Counted from the stretch's first letter, positions 32,101-46,200 are shown. The stretch is 64,000 nucleotides of DNA from Ascaris suum (GCA_013433145.1 CM024187.1:4852826-4916825), one strand, 5' to 3'. Numbers and translations: made by a program. The notes: a model not told the origin generated them from the letters alone.

Positions 32101-35100
32101 TCCTGATACGATAGTGCTTCTCATACTTAATGCTGTTGCGTTGCGCTTTATAAAGCTACAGTAAAGGCAGGTTTTCAAAGGTTGCGATCCTGGCATAATG
32201 TTCACAATTAGTTTGATGTTGAAGGTGCGACTAAACCTAAGATGCATGTTCGGGCCATACGTCGTGGATTAGCTCGGTCCAGCACAGCTGCGAGGAAATA
32301 TTTACAAACTGGTTCCAAATAAAGTGGGCTCGCTTTGGCGATGATAATAGATTGCTGTGGCAATGTTATGTTGTATTGGAATAAAAAGTACTGCCGAATC
32401 TCACTTTCGTAGCAATGTTTGCGCGACAAAAGTGCGGCAATGAGGTGAGGAGCGCTGTGCATTTTCTGTGCATGTGCACTAAGTAATGAGGTTGGTAAGA
32501 ATAGTTCACCAGGAAAATAGAAGGCAAGTAAGGAGGGATGGAGGAGGACAGCATATTATGGAGCCACAACAGTGATGAGCTTTTCTTTGAGCACCGTGCA
32601 GTTTAAGCGAACCTCCATTCCGTGCTATGCCCTTATTGGATGATTCTTAGTGATATCCTGTTTTTTTTTTTTTTTTTTTTTTTTGCAAAAAACTTCCTTA
32701 GCAGGCAACAAGTGACTCGCTCTCGGAAACCTGTTTTCTTCTCACACCAAGTTGAAAATGGTAGCACGAATCGTTTTTATAGCTCGGTTGGTTTCATCTT
32801 TGATCTCGATTATCGCAGCCTGTTGAATCTTTTTCACCAAAAACTTGCTGAAAACACGAGTTTTCAGCTTTATTGAGGTGCAAATTTGTGCGTAAATATA
32901 AAGTTAAATGAATTTTGACATGAGGACAATGGTTACACAGGCCTGTCATGTGGCTTGTCTTTCGCATGCCGTTATCGTTGTATATGGCGGCCATTTCTGC
33001 AGGTTCTCGTAGCTCAGGTCATCTTCCCATTAGAAGAATGTAGTTAAAAAGAGACTGCAGTCTGGCGCGATGTTTTCTTCCAAATCCAACATTTCACGCG
33101 TAATTAATTCAAATCGTAGCGCTCTCTTTGACTGCATATGGGTGAACGCCTCTATAAAATATGGATGCTGAGCTCATCCAATTACAGCGTGTCTCCGTTT
33201 CAGTCATGTTTTTCGATTGCGTCCACTATATTCCGATGCCACCCTTTCCAACGAACTGTTTTTCACCGGTAACTCCAAGACACCGAGACGTCATGTTTCA
33301 TTCAGCCTTGCTCGTTCCAGCACATCGCCTCATCCAATTTTTCCGTGTCTTCCCACGCTCTTTGACTCAATAGCGAATTTTTTCAGCCTGCGGACCCAAA
33401 ATCCTGACATTCCCATAGAAGTGACGAAACCCACAGATGGGATTCCCCATGGAGGCCTTCGATCCTATAAAGTGGCCAGCGGAAGTTGAAGAGTTTTTCG
33501 ACGTGAGGTCGCCCTCGACGGAGGCCCCTACGCGGGGATGGCGGTAAATTTACAACATTAGCATACACAGTCCATGAGGAGTGCGCACGTTTTTTTTTCT
33601 TTCACTGTGGTTTTCTTCATGCATTCGCCCTCATAATGAGCGGAGTGAGATAAAAGGAAAGGGGAGGGATGAGTGGAGGGACAGTTCCTCCTCACCATGT
33701 CTTCCTTTATGAATTCAAGCTGCATAAAGTGGAAAACCTAAAAATGGATGAAAATATCCAGTGTCGGTGATGGTGCAATATGAACGCTCTGATTCCATAT
33801 AAGTAACCATTTTTCCGCAAGAATACCCCCTCACTTGGTACGTAATATTGTGAGCGCTTGTTTTTTGTTTTTTCTAGACTTTGCCCACATTTGTTGATTG
33901 CTGAGCGCTCATGCGAATTATTGTTGCGGTTTTCAATAAGCTTGATGGCATTGTTGGCGTCTCTGTGCAATGTAATGATATTTTAAGCCGTTATTTTGCG
34001 CACAAGACTCGTCAAGCATGAGAGCAGAATGCTGGGGAAGAAACTCGGTGAGGCATGCTGCTAGAAGACAGCTAATATTAGTGCTTCAAAGGTTTGATGG
34101 ACAAACGAGCGAAGAATAACCATCCAATATTTCTCATCAACTCCCCATCGTAGAACGAGAAGAAGAACCAGCGAGACATTTTAACCGGCGAGATCTAGCA
34201 ATGAAGCCAATGAAATGTTCTGCCAATTGTGAGCACAGTACGATGACGACGATCTAGCAGTAACGTCGTGTTTGCCGCTGACGGACGATATCCCACCTTC
34301 TATGACTCAGACGAACCATCTTCTCATCGTGTAAAAATGTGCAATATCTCATATTCATTGCTGATTCCTGGCGGACTACAAATTTGAGCCTCAACACATT
34401 ATGACACATGCAGTTCAAAATAATGTGAGGGAAAATGAAAGCTTTCGAAGCGAAGGAAAAGTGGAACCACTGCGTTAATCCTTCGAGAATGTCTTAGTCA
34501 GCTGGACGTAACTGACTAATGGTTCAGCGCTTTCAGGTGGTTTCTTTACATGCATTTCTTGAGCAGCAGCTGATTTCGGCAACTCTACAGGATTATTCCT
34601 TTCAACGATAGAAGTGCAAAAGAAGTGCAAGAGATCTTGGAGAATAGATCTTGCTCACAAATTTGCTGTGTTTGAAAGTATGAACGAAGCAGTTTCGCTT
34701 TGCTCGTAAAGCAGTTGACGATTGTTATCTCCGTTAAGTTGAATGTGCTATTTCAAGGTAGTCATAGAAGAACTAGAAAGATATGGCGTCTTATTCGCAT
34801 TCTTGCTCATTCGAGAGCAAGATCTATTCTCTAAAAATGGAACCCTGAACCGGAAAATGCCATGAAAAACTTAATTCTCTGATGTTGTAAAACATCTAGT
34901 CGCTCTTACATAAACGGCGTCTTGCGCAACGAGACAGTGGGCAGGTGCCGCATTTCCTCAAGCTTTGTTGAGGAGGCATGAGATGAGCACGGCCCATTTG
35001 CCTAGTGAAGTCTTCAGGCAAACAGAGAACAGGTTATTGAAAATCTGAAGGCTGCATATGAGAGGTACCTCTACTTTGAGTAATTCCCTGTTCACGGATA

Positions 35101-38100
35101 CTGATTTCGGAAATCCTGCACTAACTACACAATCGTATATATCATGAGAGGAATAAAACAGGTTCTCCGCTTTTTGCTCACTCAACGTTTTGATGCAACA
35201 GTCGCCTTTGCTATTTTCAGAATGAAATTCACCATAAAATATCATATACCGAGAAAAGGGAAAGGCAGGACGTGACATAGTGAATGCTAAAGATACATCC
35301 ATTGAAACAATCTACTGGAAGATGGTCATGGTTAGTGTTCTACATGGCTAATCGAGGTATTTCGCTTCGATTTCGTCTCATGGAACGAAAGGAGACACGA
35401 CAGAAGACGAATGTCCCTACTTATAAGACCTAGCGATGGAGCTGACAAAGGTAGCCGGCCACTTAGAGGAGAAGAAACGGTGCCACAGGTTGCAGAAAAC
35501 AATGGCCGCAGACGCTGAAGCAATATGGGAGCACAACGCGCCGCAAGTCTTTCATGCCAGAGAAGCATGCGATAGCAAAGAAAACTGCCACTTAGAGGCC
35601 AGAAAGCATGTTCGAAGAAAGAGAAGTACAAGGATGCCAAATCTCTGATTATTTGCAGTTCACGTTATAGATTAGCGTGCAGAAACCACAGCGAGAAGAC
35701 GGTGGATTACACTCAATGTGAACAATCCGAGAACTGCGATAAGTGATAAATGTAAAACTGAAACGCAGAGGATCTGCTCTTCATTGCAGGCATGTCTGTC
35801 ATTTGCTACAAATGGGCTGTGTACGTTAGCTTATACAGGAATGTTCCACTCGACAAATGTACTCAATTCTTGAAGTTCACATCAAAATGTTTCCCCTTTG
35901 TAGAAGGTACTATAAAGAACCCTTCCGCGCATCAGAGTTTAAGATGAGGGCCTGTGTGGTTCGCATACTTGTTGGCTTTCGACTTTTTTATGCCTTCGTT
36001 CTGCTGCAATTAGGCGTAGATGAAGACCCCATATCATTTTCTGAATTGTCGCATCTGCTGCTAAAAGTGACAAACATAATTGTCCAGGACCATCAGCAGC
36101 CAATCTACTCACTTTCTTTGTTGCTGAAAAATGACTTATAGCTCAGGACTGAAAGCTGGAGAATACCCTTGCTGATTTCTTAATCGTGAAAAAAAGATTT
36201 CAGCTTGTTGCTGGACCGTTGTTCACATTTTGCCACTTTTCCTTTGCAGTTACAACAGGTATACAGAAGTGCTGAAGCCTTTGGGTTGCTTAATTTCGGT
36301 GGGCGTAAACAACTGCTGATTCAACAAACACAGGGAAATTCGTTTTCCCACAAGCAAATAACGAGAACGGCAGTATACTTATGAATGTTGACGGAAAACT
36401 GAAAGAGTACTACACAATTCTTGTCTCAAAACCACTCCTCGAGGGAAGGGAAAGAAAGAAGAATTGAAAGCACCATGTATTTGTTTTTCTCTGTGTGTAC
36501 ATCAAAAGTTCCTCCTTTGTTGGTGGATAATGAAATCCAGCAAAAGAAAAAAAGAAGTATCGATTGTTACGGAATCTGAAGGTGAGAGGCGGAAAACTGT
36601 AGCGTAGATGAAAAAAAAAACCTTGCTTCGACTAGAAGCATTTGAGAAAATGCATAGAATCACCGACCTACGCTTCTGAAGAGGTATCCAAGGATGTCCA
36701 TATTCCAGCACATGAAAGCATTGAGGTCGATCGGCGCAATATTCGTAGTTTCTATTTTCACTAGTGATTTCTTGTCACTGAGCCAACGTGTGCTGAAGTC
36801 CCATCCCGATTCGGCAGCTGAGGCGATATCCTCAAAAAGGTAAGCAATGAAAGATTGGCATTTGCACCTGGCGTTCGCTCAGTAGAAGCATTATACTTCG
36901 CTGCTATCGTACCTGGTAAAACTTGGCTCGTGCGCTGCTAGGTAACTTCATTGCATTTGTCACATCCTCTCGAAACGATTCCGGCCTCGGAACGTTTGTG
37001 TCCGTGCGATATTGGTAGACTTTGTAAACTTGACCGTCCTGTCCAGTAACGTTGATTGATCTAAAGTTTGGGAAATTATTTCAGCTTTACAGTAAATTTG
37101 GCGATTTTGATAGATTGCTGAACGATACACTGCAGGTATAGCAGATGGAAATTCTCAAACAAAGTTCGAGTGATGCTTTGATTTGGAAAGTGCCTGAGAG
37201 AAGATTTGGCAAACCGATCACCTACAAAATTTCTGACGAGTTTTACAGATCGATTTCTATTGAACTGAAGACTCGTTTAAGGTTATCTACGTCAGCATCG
37301 AATGCAGCATTTTAGTAATAAGTGCACTCTCTCCATCGCACGAAGTTCATGAGCACAGTAGCAATCGAGCAAACTAACTACGATGGACCAACCTGGAGAA
37401 GTTATATGATTGTCTCGGACTAATCTCATGTATGCCTGAAAAGGCAGATAGCAGCCTTCAAGAAACCACGGCAAACGCATTTCATCGGTTGCGAATGTTC
37501 GTTTACTGTCTCAAGTTTCTGACCTGTTTCAACAGCTGCTTCAGCACACCTCAACTTAATTGTTTTTTGAGAGTTCTGGAATCTTCTATGCGATTTAATT
37601 CACCTCAGAAATTTTATTACCTTTTATTCGACCAAAATTCGAACTCTTTCATCAGAGTGGGCAAAATGGACTTCAGAAAGTCGATGTCTTTTGTTTGTTC
37701 GAAATACTCGTAGACTGTTGGAGTCAACAAAGGAGGTTGTGATCGTTGCAGATAGTAGACTCGGCCACCATTTGGAACAAAACCAAACCTGAACTTATTC
37801 AAATTTAAAAATGGTCTCGTATACTCTCTTCCTAATTTCGCAGTTCGCACCTCACGTCTTCGGGAATTCCGAACTAAGTCCCGAAAAAGGCTGTTAAAAT
37901 GCTATAAAATGCTTAAGGATAAGTTTTGAGATTTGTTCAGTGATTTTTTTCTCGTCGGTTTAGTGGTATGCGCTCGAGTTCCTTGATCAACACTTTAGTT
38001 GTATCATTTCAAAGTGCTAATGAAATGCTTTCAACTCATCGCAACAAACCTTGAGCTATCAACGAAAAAAAAGACAACAACGAATCATCAAGTAAACATG

Positions 38101-41100
38101 ACGCAACTTAAGACGGCGCACCTTGCTACACAACAAAGTGCATGTAATAAAACTGTTTTCTTCCATAGATTCGCAGTAATCGAACGGGTTCCTACAACAA
38201 CGGACTTTTTTCAATCATTGGAAATTTGCTCAACGGGTTTCCACAGGAATGAACGCTTGCTTCTTTCAGTGTTATAAATAGAAGGAAACATTAATAAACA
38301 TCTTTAACGTCATCAATAACCAGGCTACTTTTGAATGTACTAGTAGAAAAAGTATTCTTGAGTATTTCCAAAATCTTTGATTTCTGTCCTCTAAAATTTC
38401 ATCTGTGGATGGTGGGGGTAAACTCTAAATCGGATTCACATTACTGATCGAAATGAATACAAGTACTGTGAAAAGCCGCTTGTCTATTACAGCAATCCAA
38501 GAGATTTGCTTCTTATCTAATTCTATTAGGATAACTTTCATGTTTCACCCAGAATGTGGCAATTAAATGAGGAATATTACTGAGAACCTGTCCACAAGGC
38601 TTTGAAAGTTGCGAATCATTCCCTTAGCAGTGTCCAACATCCCAGAAACGATGAGTCCTTTCACGATCCAATAAGCGTCCCAATAATAGAACTCTCGGAA
38701 GCGCCCACCGGGAACAATAAACTCATTTGGTAAATAAATCAACGAATGACGATCTCCGTTCACTACATCTTTCACCTGAAAACAACCGCTTGCTATGTTA
38801 AAGCAACAATCCGATAATTGGCCTCTGAAGATGATACAATAATAGCGTAGCGATTCTTTCAAAAATTTAATAAGCGTATAGGAGGAAGACGACTGACAGT
38901 ACGTGAAATAATTTAGGAGAGGGTCTTGAGAAAATGACTGTTTCTGCCGGTAAAGGGAAAGTGATATGAATGCTAAAAATGTAACGATCTATGCAGTCTA
39001 TGCACTTTTCATTAGAAACCAGGGTCTCCTGATTTCTAATTAAACGTGAGGCATTGAGGAGCACGAAAGCGTATCAACTTACTCCGGTGTTTAGTGATTA
39101 TTTAACTGAACCTTTTCGAACACCAGTCACCCAGTTTTCCAGAAAAAAAGTATTTTTAACGTTTTATTCAGCACTACTGCGATGTGAGTTGTAGAGGTTG
39201 GATACGACCAGAAAGCATCGGAATGAAAGTTTTTCTTAAGAAGTAGTGCGATATTTCTTGAAGAAACCCTAAGAAACAATACCTTTCAATTACGTAAATA
39301 AATTCTCTATTCATTGTACCCAAAAGTTTTTTTTCCATTCCACTTCGTTCCTTTCACCTAGGATCTTACATGTTCAAAGGGTTTAGAGTGGAAGGACATC
39401 AACAGCCCTCTAAGAATGATAACACTGTTGTAATGGCAGTTTTGTTGCCGTCACAACCTATCAGATGTTTTGATGATGACATGATCAGAAATTGTAAACG
39501 CGCTTGATGGCGTTTAATGCGGATGATCGGTGATCAAAAGAATTGTTTGAACTTCGTAGCCATCTCCAAACAACCCAAACGTTTTGATATTTTTTTTAGT
39601 TGTCCTTTCATTTCCATTAGAAGACTGGTTGCTCCACCCACTTGCAGACGTTCAAACGGTGAAAGACGATTAAAGGTATGAAGAAAAATTGGAATTAAAG
39701 GCGAAAAATGCATGCGACTGTGAATTGTTGCTGCGTGAAAGTTGGCTAGACCTTTTCGCCTTCGAGGAATAATTTCTACAGCATTGACTAAAACACATTT
39801 TTATATGTTTAGAGGCAGAACATTTTTACTTCTTGACACCCGTCACCGATTAAATGTTCGGCAAGTTCTGCATGTTTTAAAAAAGTGTCAATGCGCAAAC
39901 ATATAAAAGTAGCCGCAATTCAGCTATAAAAATAACAGATTTCTGAATGACGTTTGCTGAATGATGCTTACGAGAACGAGCATTTGTAGAAACCTCTAAG
40001 AACTCGTGTCGCTTAAATTATAAACTTATGACGCAACTCTCACTGTTAACGTCTAGCAGCAACAAAACCCATATTACCGTTATTGCATGAATTCTTGTCT
40101 CTAAGACCTGCAAAGTATCAAAATTTGTTTTGTTTTTCAATGAATGCAATGAAAACTTTTCAGCCAGTATCTGTGCATTTAAAAATAGAGATAATCAAAG
40201 AGCAGCGGCTTCAGAGTTCAGTTCACTTATCAAAGACCTAAATAAATACAATAATCCTCCAGGACGGCAAAGAGCACACAATGCCTAACTCTGTTTTCCT
40301 CTTCATTTTACAAAAATTTGTTCAGGAACACTCATTTGTTAGGATACGCGCTCAGAATGATACCAGAATTTTCCTTATTTCGGAAAAGTTAACAGATTAG
40401 ACCGGTTGAATTAGTCCGACCTATCCGCATCTTCCCGCTTACCTATTATTGGCGGCCTATTTCAGACTATCAATTGGTCCGCAAACAAAAATGGAAGAAT
40501 GGAATAGGACGATAGAGGGGTTTGATTGGACAAATTTTATCAGTTCTCATATCGACTTCATATTTCCTTCGCCGGCTAAGCTGTTAGCGGTTAACGAGCG
40601 GTTAACGAGACTAAAACTTAAAGCGGTTAACGAGACTAAAGGTTATGGAATTCCTTACAGGACTACAACAGCTGTGTATGGGGGATTCCCAATGAGACGT
40701 AAAGATTCTCTTCTTATAGAAAGAAATTCCAAGAAGGCGAAATGGAATCTACTCAAGGCTGAAGAAGTCCACTGCGAGGGTGTAGAAACCCTCGCAAAGC
40801 TGCGGGATTTTCAGGAACTGTTACGGGCCGATTGTAGAGTTGAAAACAATTCCCGCTGAAGAGACTCCCAACAACCTTGCACGAGATTGCTGTAGTCTCA
40901 CAAATTGCACCCCACACGCCTTGTTTCGGACACCCATAGCCTCGTGGGAATCTCTTCGCTGATTTTAAAAGCACCTGCCCGAAACAAAATGATCGAGCGG
41001 CTTAACCGACTGAATTTTTTCAGTCCTCAACATCGGCAAAGTTGCTTCTGCTCATCAACCGAAAGCATATAAGATTGAGTGAGAACGCTAAAGTGTGTTG

Positions 41101-43215
41101 AAAAGCAGTGTTTCTAAGCTATGAAAATTTTCGAAAGGGGCAAATTCTCTTCTTTCGGTTCAGTATTCAGAACGATGATGCATGTACTGAGGACGGCGTT
41201 TGCAAATGAGAAATGCTAAAAACCTGATAACAAAAATTTATGATAGTATGCCGCTTTTATATGAAACATTATGCATCGTTCATAATGCAAATACTTTTCG
41301 AAGAAGTCTCATGAAGTTACAAAAGAAAGTGTCCTTTCAAAATCCAGAATTTAGCATACCTCGAATGCAATAGTTTTTATCAGGTCGAAGACTAATTTTA
41401 TCCTCCATTGCAAATTTCGAAACTCGTTGAAAAGTTGGTGTTAGACCCCACACTTTTGTTTTCTCTGGTAGCCGGTTTTGAAAGATCGTACAATTGATGT
41501 TTGGCTAAATTGATGCTTTCTGCAGACCACTATTCATTACATGACGTCTGTGAATCATCGGTTCCACAAGAAACCAAAATTGCATTCTAGATTTTGTTTT
41601 AACTTACATGTCCGAGAAAACAAATTGCTCTTCGGTAGCGAAAGCTGAGGTTTTTTATTGCCTTTTTTCATTTGCACTCTTCGTTTCACGTTTTGTTTCC
41701 ATTTGTGTTTTTCATTCCTATATTTTTCCTAACTTTGGATTATCGACTGTTTTTCGAATAGTACGAATAATTACCTTCCTACACAAATGCATCCAAATTG
41801 CATTCAATTGTAGCGCCCAGTTCCTCAGATTTGGATCAACGATTCGCATCAAATGCGGCGGCTCACTAAGCCAGTCACCAGGTGTGCAAGCCTCCAGTTC
41901 TGTGCCTGGCTCAGTGAAGTACTCCTCGAGGAACGCCTTTAGATCTTCACGTTTCATCTCTTCCACTGTCTGATTGCCGAAACGATCATTAAAGAGTGCA
42001 AGAGTTTCGTCTGAATTAAATCAATTTTGCAAATTCGGCATTTTTATTTATTTTTTCACTCACAAATAATTCCATTCGCAATCCCGAAATTAAACTACCG
42101 CGATATACGATTGTTTACGGTAAGAAGCGCAGATGCACTCTTTTTTTTCAGCCATCAATCTTGAGGCAATCACTTCCTTTTGCTAGCAAGTGATGTTGAT
42201 ATTTCAGCATCGTATCGATAAATGCTTCAACGAAAAACCATAAAAATGTAGACATTCAATTCCCACTCATCAAAGACACCTCCGCATCACTTCCACCGTC
42301 GCAAAAGCTCTTTTAAATGCACAACGAAAACATCGAAACATGTCGTCAAAATATAAAAATAATAACCTGGGCTCAATTTCATGGGCATATCAACAAACGT
42401 TTTCGAATCCTCGTAAATGCTATGCAAGTTTACTGCTTCCAGTAGTTTTCCATAGCAGTAAATGTACCTGAAATTACGAAAAAGTGAGTAACCATCCTCT
42501 GAAGAATAAATAAAATACTGCAGCTAGCAGGTTAAGAAACAGCTGGAACAAAAAAGGATTGGTCGCGGCAGTTGGCAGAGATGCGGTCTCTGACATGTCA
42601 AATTAGGCACTTTTGACGCAATTATTAGTGTGCTTTCCAATTTCCCTAAAAGATCACCTCGCCGCTTAGTTTTAGGACAGGGAAAGTGTTGTTGTCGGCC
42701 AAATGAGTTGTTGTATCGCTGCATCAATCACGAAGTCGGCGAGGAGGTTTGCCTGCGCCCAAATTAAGTGTTATATGGGAAATCACTGGGAGCCTAATTG
42801 TGACGATTAAGGGCCTAGTGCAGAGGCATCTTTCATAAGAACAGCAAATGTTTTTGGTTAAATACCCTTTCTCATTCGTCTGCTATAGGCAGCTGGAAGA
42901 GTAGAAAATCCTAATTCAAACAGGGTGAATTAATCCTCGTCAGAAAACGATTAAGGATTTCCTGTTTCTCGGAACAAGGGACACGATGGTGTTATCACAA
43001 AGAGTGGGAAGTTCCGTCGAGCATATCGCGGATGCCACTTTCCGGAAAGTTTAGCAATAAACGTTTCCTTACGAATTCTTCGAGTTTGTTTCATCGCACA
43101 CATTCACGATTTCGATGCCTTCCGGTATTTCTTCTGCTACGTCGACAAGTTCCTTCAGTGATGTTGAATACGCCAATTGATATAAATACCAGACAAGCGC
43201 TAATCTGACCTTCAT
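29173..43215 (-). CDS. tre: Trehalase B (GH37, alpha,alpha-trehalase), intact, 12 exons, about 626 aa
   Basis: A complete tandem paralogue of copy A with the same predicted reaction and location. Exons (minus strand): 43073-43215, 42367-42467, 41775-42010, 38588-38775, 37621-37788, 36913-37060, 36668-36830, 31567-31790, 30964-31116, 30437-30511, 30082-30138, 29173-29397. All phases agree. Residues 1-18 form a signal peptide (MKVRLALVWYLYQLAYS). Signature 1 (PGGRFREFYYWDAY) is near 182, the catalytic-Asp motif ESGWDFS near 335-341, signature 2 (QWDFPNGWSP) near 479 and PGAGGEY near 548. The tail (LLPATLNLILVLLLDFAFHV) suits a GPI-anchor signal, as in the GPI-anchored mammalian enzyme. Several acceptors end in GAG or AAG rather than CAG (exons 7, 9, 10, 12). 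The gene is large because of introns 3 (3.0 kb) and 7 (4.9 kb), which hold repeats. The nematode orthologue number is not resolved. Confidence 0.95.
32661..32684 (+). repeat. T homopolymer, 24 nt
   Basis: An uninterrupted run of T inside trehalase B intron 7. On the minus strand it is a poly(A) run, which might mark a retroposed insertion, but no flanking target-site duplication was identified. Confidence 0.95.
34640..34831. repeat. 192-bp segment bounded by exact 17-bp inverted repeats
   Basis: Arms 34640-34656 (GAGAATAGATCTTGCTC) and 34815-34831 are exact reverse complements. The interior has no coding sequence. The layout suits a small non-autonomous inverted-repeat element within trehalase B intron 7. 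Confidence 0.65.
38776..41774 (-). other. Intron 3 of trehalase B: 3.0 kb
   Basis: Apart from the opposite-strand reading frame at 40491-40859 and the GC-richer tract that follows it to about 40.98 kb, I see no structure. The intron starts GTAATT and ends TTTTCAG on the minus strand. Confidence 0.6.
40491..40859 (+). other. 122-codon reading frame inside trehalase B intron 3, unknown
   Basis: A plus-strand frame with an ATG start (MEEWNRTIEG) is hydrophilic and basic in the middle (GGFPMRRKDSLLIERNSKK). It contains a 12-nt unit GCGGTTAACGAG three times (40587, 40598, 40623), giving a repeated AVNE in the protein. No family is recognised. It lies in a GC-richer patch unlike the flanking intron, so a mobile-element fragment is as likely as a nested gene. 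Confidence 0.22.
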
Positions 43216-43216
43216 T

Positions 43217-43223
43217 CTGAAAA
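43217..43223 (-). promoter_or_regulatory. Putative spliced-leader or 5'-UTR acceptor of trehalase B
   Basis: TTTTCAG on the minus strand ends 1 nt before the start codon at 43215. Such a short leader is common for trans-spliced nematode messages. Confidence 0.5.
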
Positions 43224-46200
43224 CTTCAACGTAATGCGCATCATATCGAAGCCACACCTTTGAAAATTATCGCACTTTCGAACGCAACGCTACGGTAGAA
43301 TACCTTTGATTATCGAAAAGAATTTACACGAAGATATCAAAGATCTAAATCAGGGACCCCGCTTGAAATGACCAAAGATGCGTACATGACACTTTTATGC
43401 TTCTTCAGTCTCTCGGTTCACAGAGCCAACCTACATGAAATCGGCGAATGTATTAATCCAGGACTATTTGGCTACAACGAAGACCTCAACTGGAACGCTT
43501 GAAGGACGAAAATATGTGGGGGCAGCTGGAAATACCTAATCAAATATCCTATGCAAATTTTGCGGAAATTTGCAAAAGAATCTCAGCGCAAGCACGAGAA
43601 TACTTTCTTATGAAAGCAAACTGCTCTAATTCGATGGAAAATTGATTTTTCAGTAATAGAGCTAAGTTGCGGGCAACTAATGTTCGCTATCTCTAACGAA
43701 AGGAATTAACTGAAAAAAAAAATCCTTGTAGAAACGAAGAGAAGAAAAATGCCACGATAAAAGTTATCACTTGAGCATTTCATGAAAACGTGATTGATAA
43801 CTGCAGTGGGTGCTGCTTTCCTTTGGTGATCACAACAAAATAAAACGGAACCTATTCAACATTTTTTCAAACGCAATTGAAATCATGAGAAGCAGAAAGC
43901 GACGCTCGCTTTCAACAATCAAATGTTGGCTCTCGAATTTGCATGCAATTCATGAAATCGCTTTATTTATCGCAAGGATTTCTGCTCAATAAGGAAGTTT
44001 CAGCCGATTTTGATCGACAAAATTCATCAATTCGAAAGTCAGTTGACAGAAAAAACTTAAACGGTAATAGGATACGAGTAGAAGGAGCTGAAATTCCCTT
44101 TACAAACGTATAGAATTCAACTCGATCCGTGGCTTCATAGTTGTCTGAATCGCAAACAAACAAGAAGTGAGCTAGCGGCGCTACAGCACTCTATAAACGG
44201 CATCATTTTAAGCCCATCAATCGTGCACCCGAACAACCCAACAATGGCACTTGATATAGAATGCTTGTAAACTGCGCACACCTCATTAAATTTCCACACT
44301 TTCACTCTTAACGAGCAAATGTTTCAGTACGACTAGTTAAATTGTTGTTAGTATCGTAACAACAAACCTGGATCATTTCTGAATAACAGCTGATCAATGC
44401 TCGCCTAACAATGACATCATAGCCTCGGATCATAACAATAAGCCGTCCATTTCGTAAAAACGCACACGTCAGCGATCACAACAGTAATACCCCACGTGCT
44501 ATTGACTGCCTTCCATTTCAATAATCCAGCAACTGAGAACTTCCCATAAATTTAGTGAGTGAGAAGGTGCAGTCGGCTGTCAAAACGACAAGCTGAAGGT
44601 TTATGGTCCTACTATCCTTTAAGCCCACGAAGCCATAGTGTCTAACAGTCTGCATCGAAAAAGGGATGTGTAGGATGAAAAGAGCGATGGGTTAATTGCA
44701 AATGCTCAAGCTGACTCTTTTGTCACAGGCGTTCATGACAACACAATAGTTGGTGCTATTTTTTTGGGAAGCATTTAAATCTCTCTAGCATTTCATTAAA
44801 GAAAATCTAAGACGACGGTCTTATGTGAGGACTGTTCGGAAATCAACGAAATAACTTCACTGTTGATGGCTCGAGTTTGCGTAGCCGAAAATCGACGTGA
44901 ATGCGTAAAAGTGAAAGTATCTTTCAATAAATGTTTTTATGCTGTACTTTATAACGCAGTATTGCAAGTGCATATTAGTCTTTGAGTGCACATAGTTAGC
45001 GTGCTCTCCGAGATGATTTCTACACTAAGCATCGCACATATATGCATCAGAGTACAAATCAATATGTTCGCTCTAAGTCATTATGCACCTACCTTCATCC
45101 ATACCTGCAACAAAGCGTTAGCTCATAAACACTGTCAGAATATCTGTGTCGCAGATTAAAATTGAAAATTATCATCCAACCGCACTCCTTAATCAAGAAA
45201 TTCTCTCCCGAACAATGCATACAAGATCAATTATTTCGAACTTCTATGTATTCGTATGCTTCTTAAATGCTCATGCCACCATTTGTAAATCGATTTGGTG
45301 ATCAACAGCTGTAAACGCCCATTCTAACATATGCCAGCTGAAGTATAACTCTCCTTTACTATGCTTCATAAAACAAGGTCAACAATGAGATCTCAATGAA
45401 ACATCGCCATGAAGAACGTGAATCCGTCTAAGCAAGATGAAACCGAATACAAAAAAAGAGGTAGAGTGTTGCAGATCTCTTTTGATGGATCTAACTGCCA
45501 CATCGCATTATTGTATGACCAGATCGCATATTCACTGAAAAGAGTTTCGGCCAACAAACAGGCATTAACATTCGCAGTACGCTGAAGTAGGAGAAACACG
45601 AAGTTAAAAGAAACGTCCTTCTAGCAATCGGGTTCTTGTTTAACGCTTCTTGATCAATCACGAGCAGTTATGCCACTCTCAAGCTCATGGACACGGATGC
45701 TAAGCAGTGTAAAAGCGAGCAAAGACAAGAACTGTAACCTTCGCTTTAAATCGCATTCAACAGTGCTCGTTTGTGAGAGAATCGATTGCTTCCATGGAAC
45801 ACAGCCTTTTGCAGATTCACGATTTAAAAAAAACACCTATAAAACGGCTCTTCATGCAAATAACTTGAATTTCTCAAGCGTTCTACTCGCGAAATCGTTA
45901 TCTCCTCTAGTAGAGAATTCCCTTCAATTTCGAAAAGGTACTACGCCATTTTTATTAGGAGCTTATACGCTGCAGACGTTATAAGTTAGCTAAAAAGCGT
46001 CCTGCTGTTGAACTTCCCTCTCTTACGACGATGTTAAAGAGAAAGCAGTGACCAGAGACCAATGAGAAGGTTAAAATCATATTTAAGAGTAATTGCCGCA
46101 ATGTTCAGGTGAATGCAAAGATATTTAACTCAACGATCATTGAGCAGAGGTCACAAATATGAATCGCACTGTGCAAACAACAACTGATATTTGGTCCGAG

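Larger units (their letters stand above)
31791..36667 (-). other. Intron 7 of trehalase B: 4.9 kb with GC-richer insertions
   Basis: This intron contains a 24-nt T run and several GC-richer blocks unlike the surrounding DNA (about 31.97-32.1, 33.2-33.56, 34.1-34.3 and 35.4-35.65 kb). A 13-nt unit CCCCGCGAGAGAT occurs twice at 32001 and 32068. Protein-like frames inside the blocks, such as MEAFDPIKWPAEVEEFFDVR near 33.45 kb on the plus strand, have no recognised relatives. Insertions of mobile or repeat DNA are the likely explanation. Confidence 0.5.
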
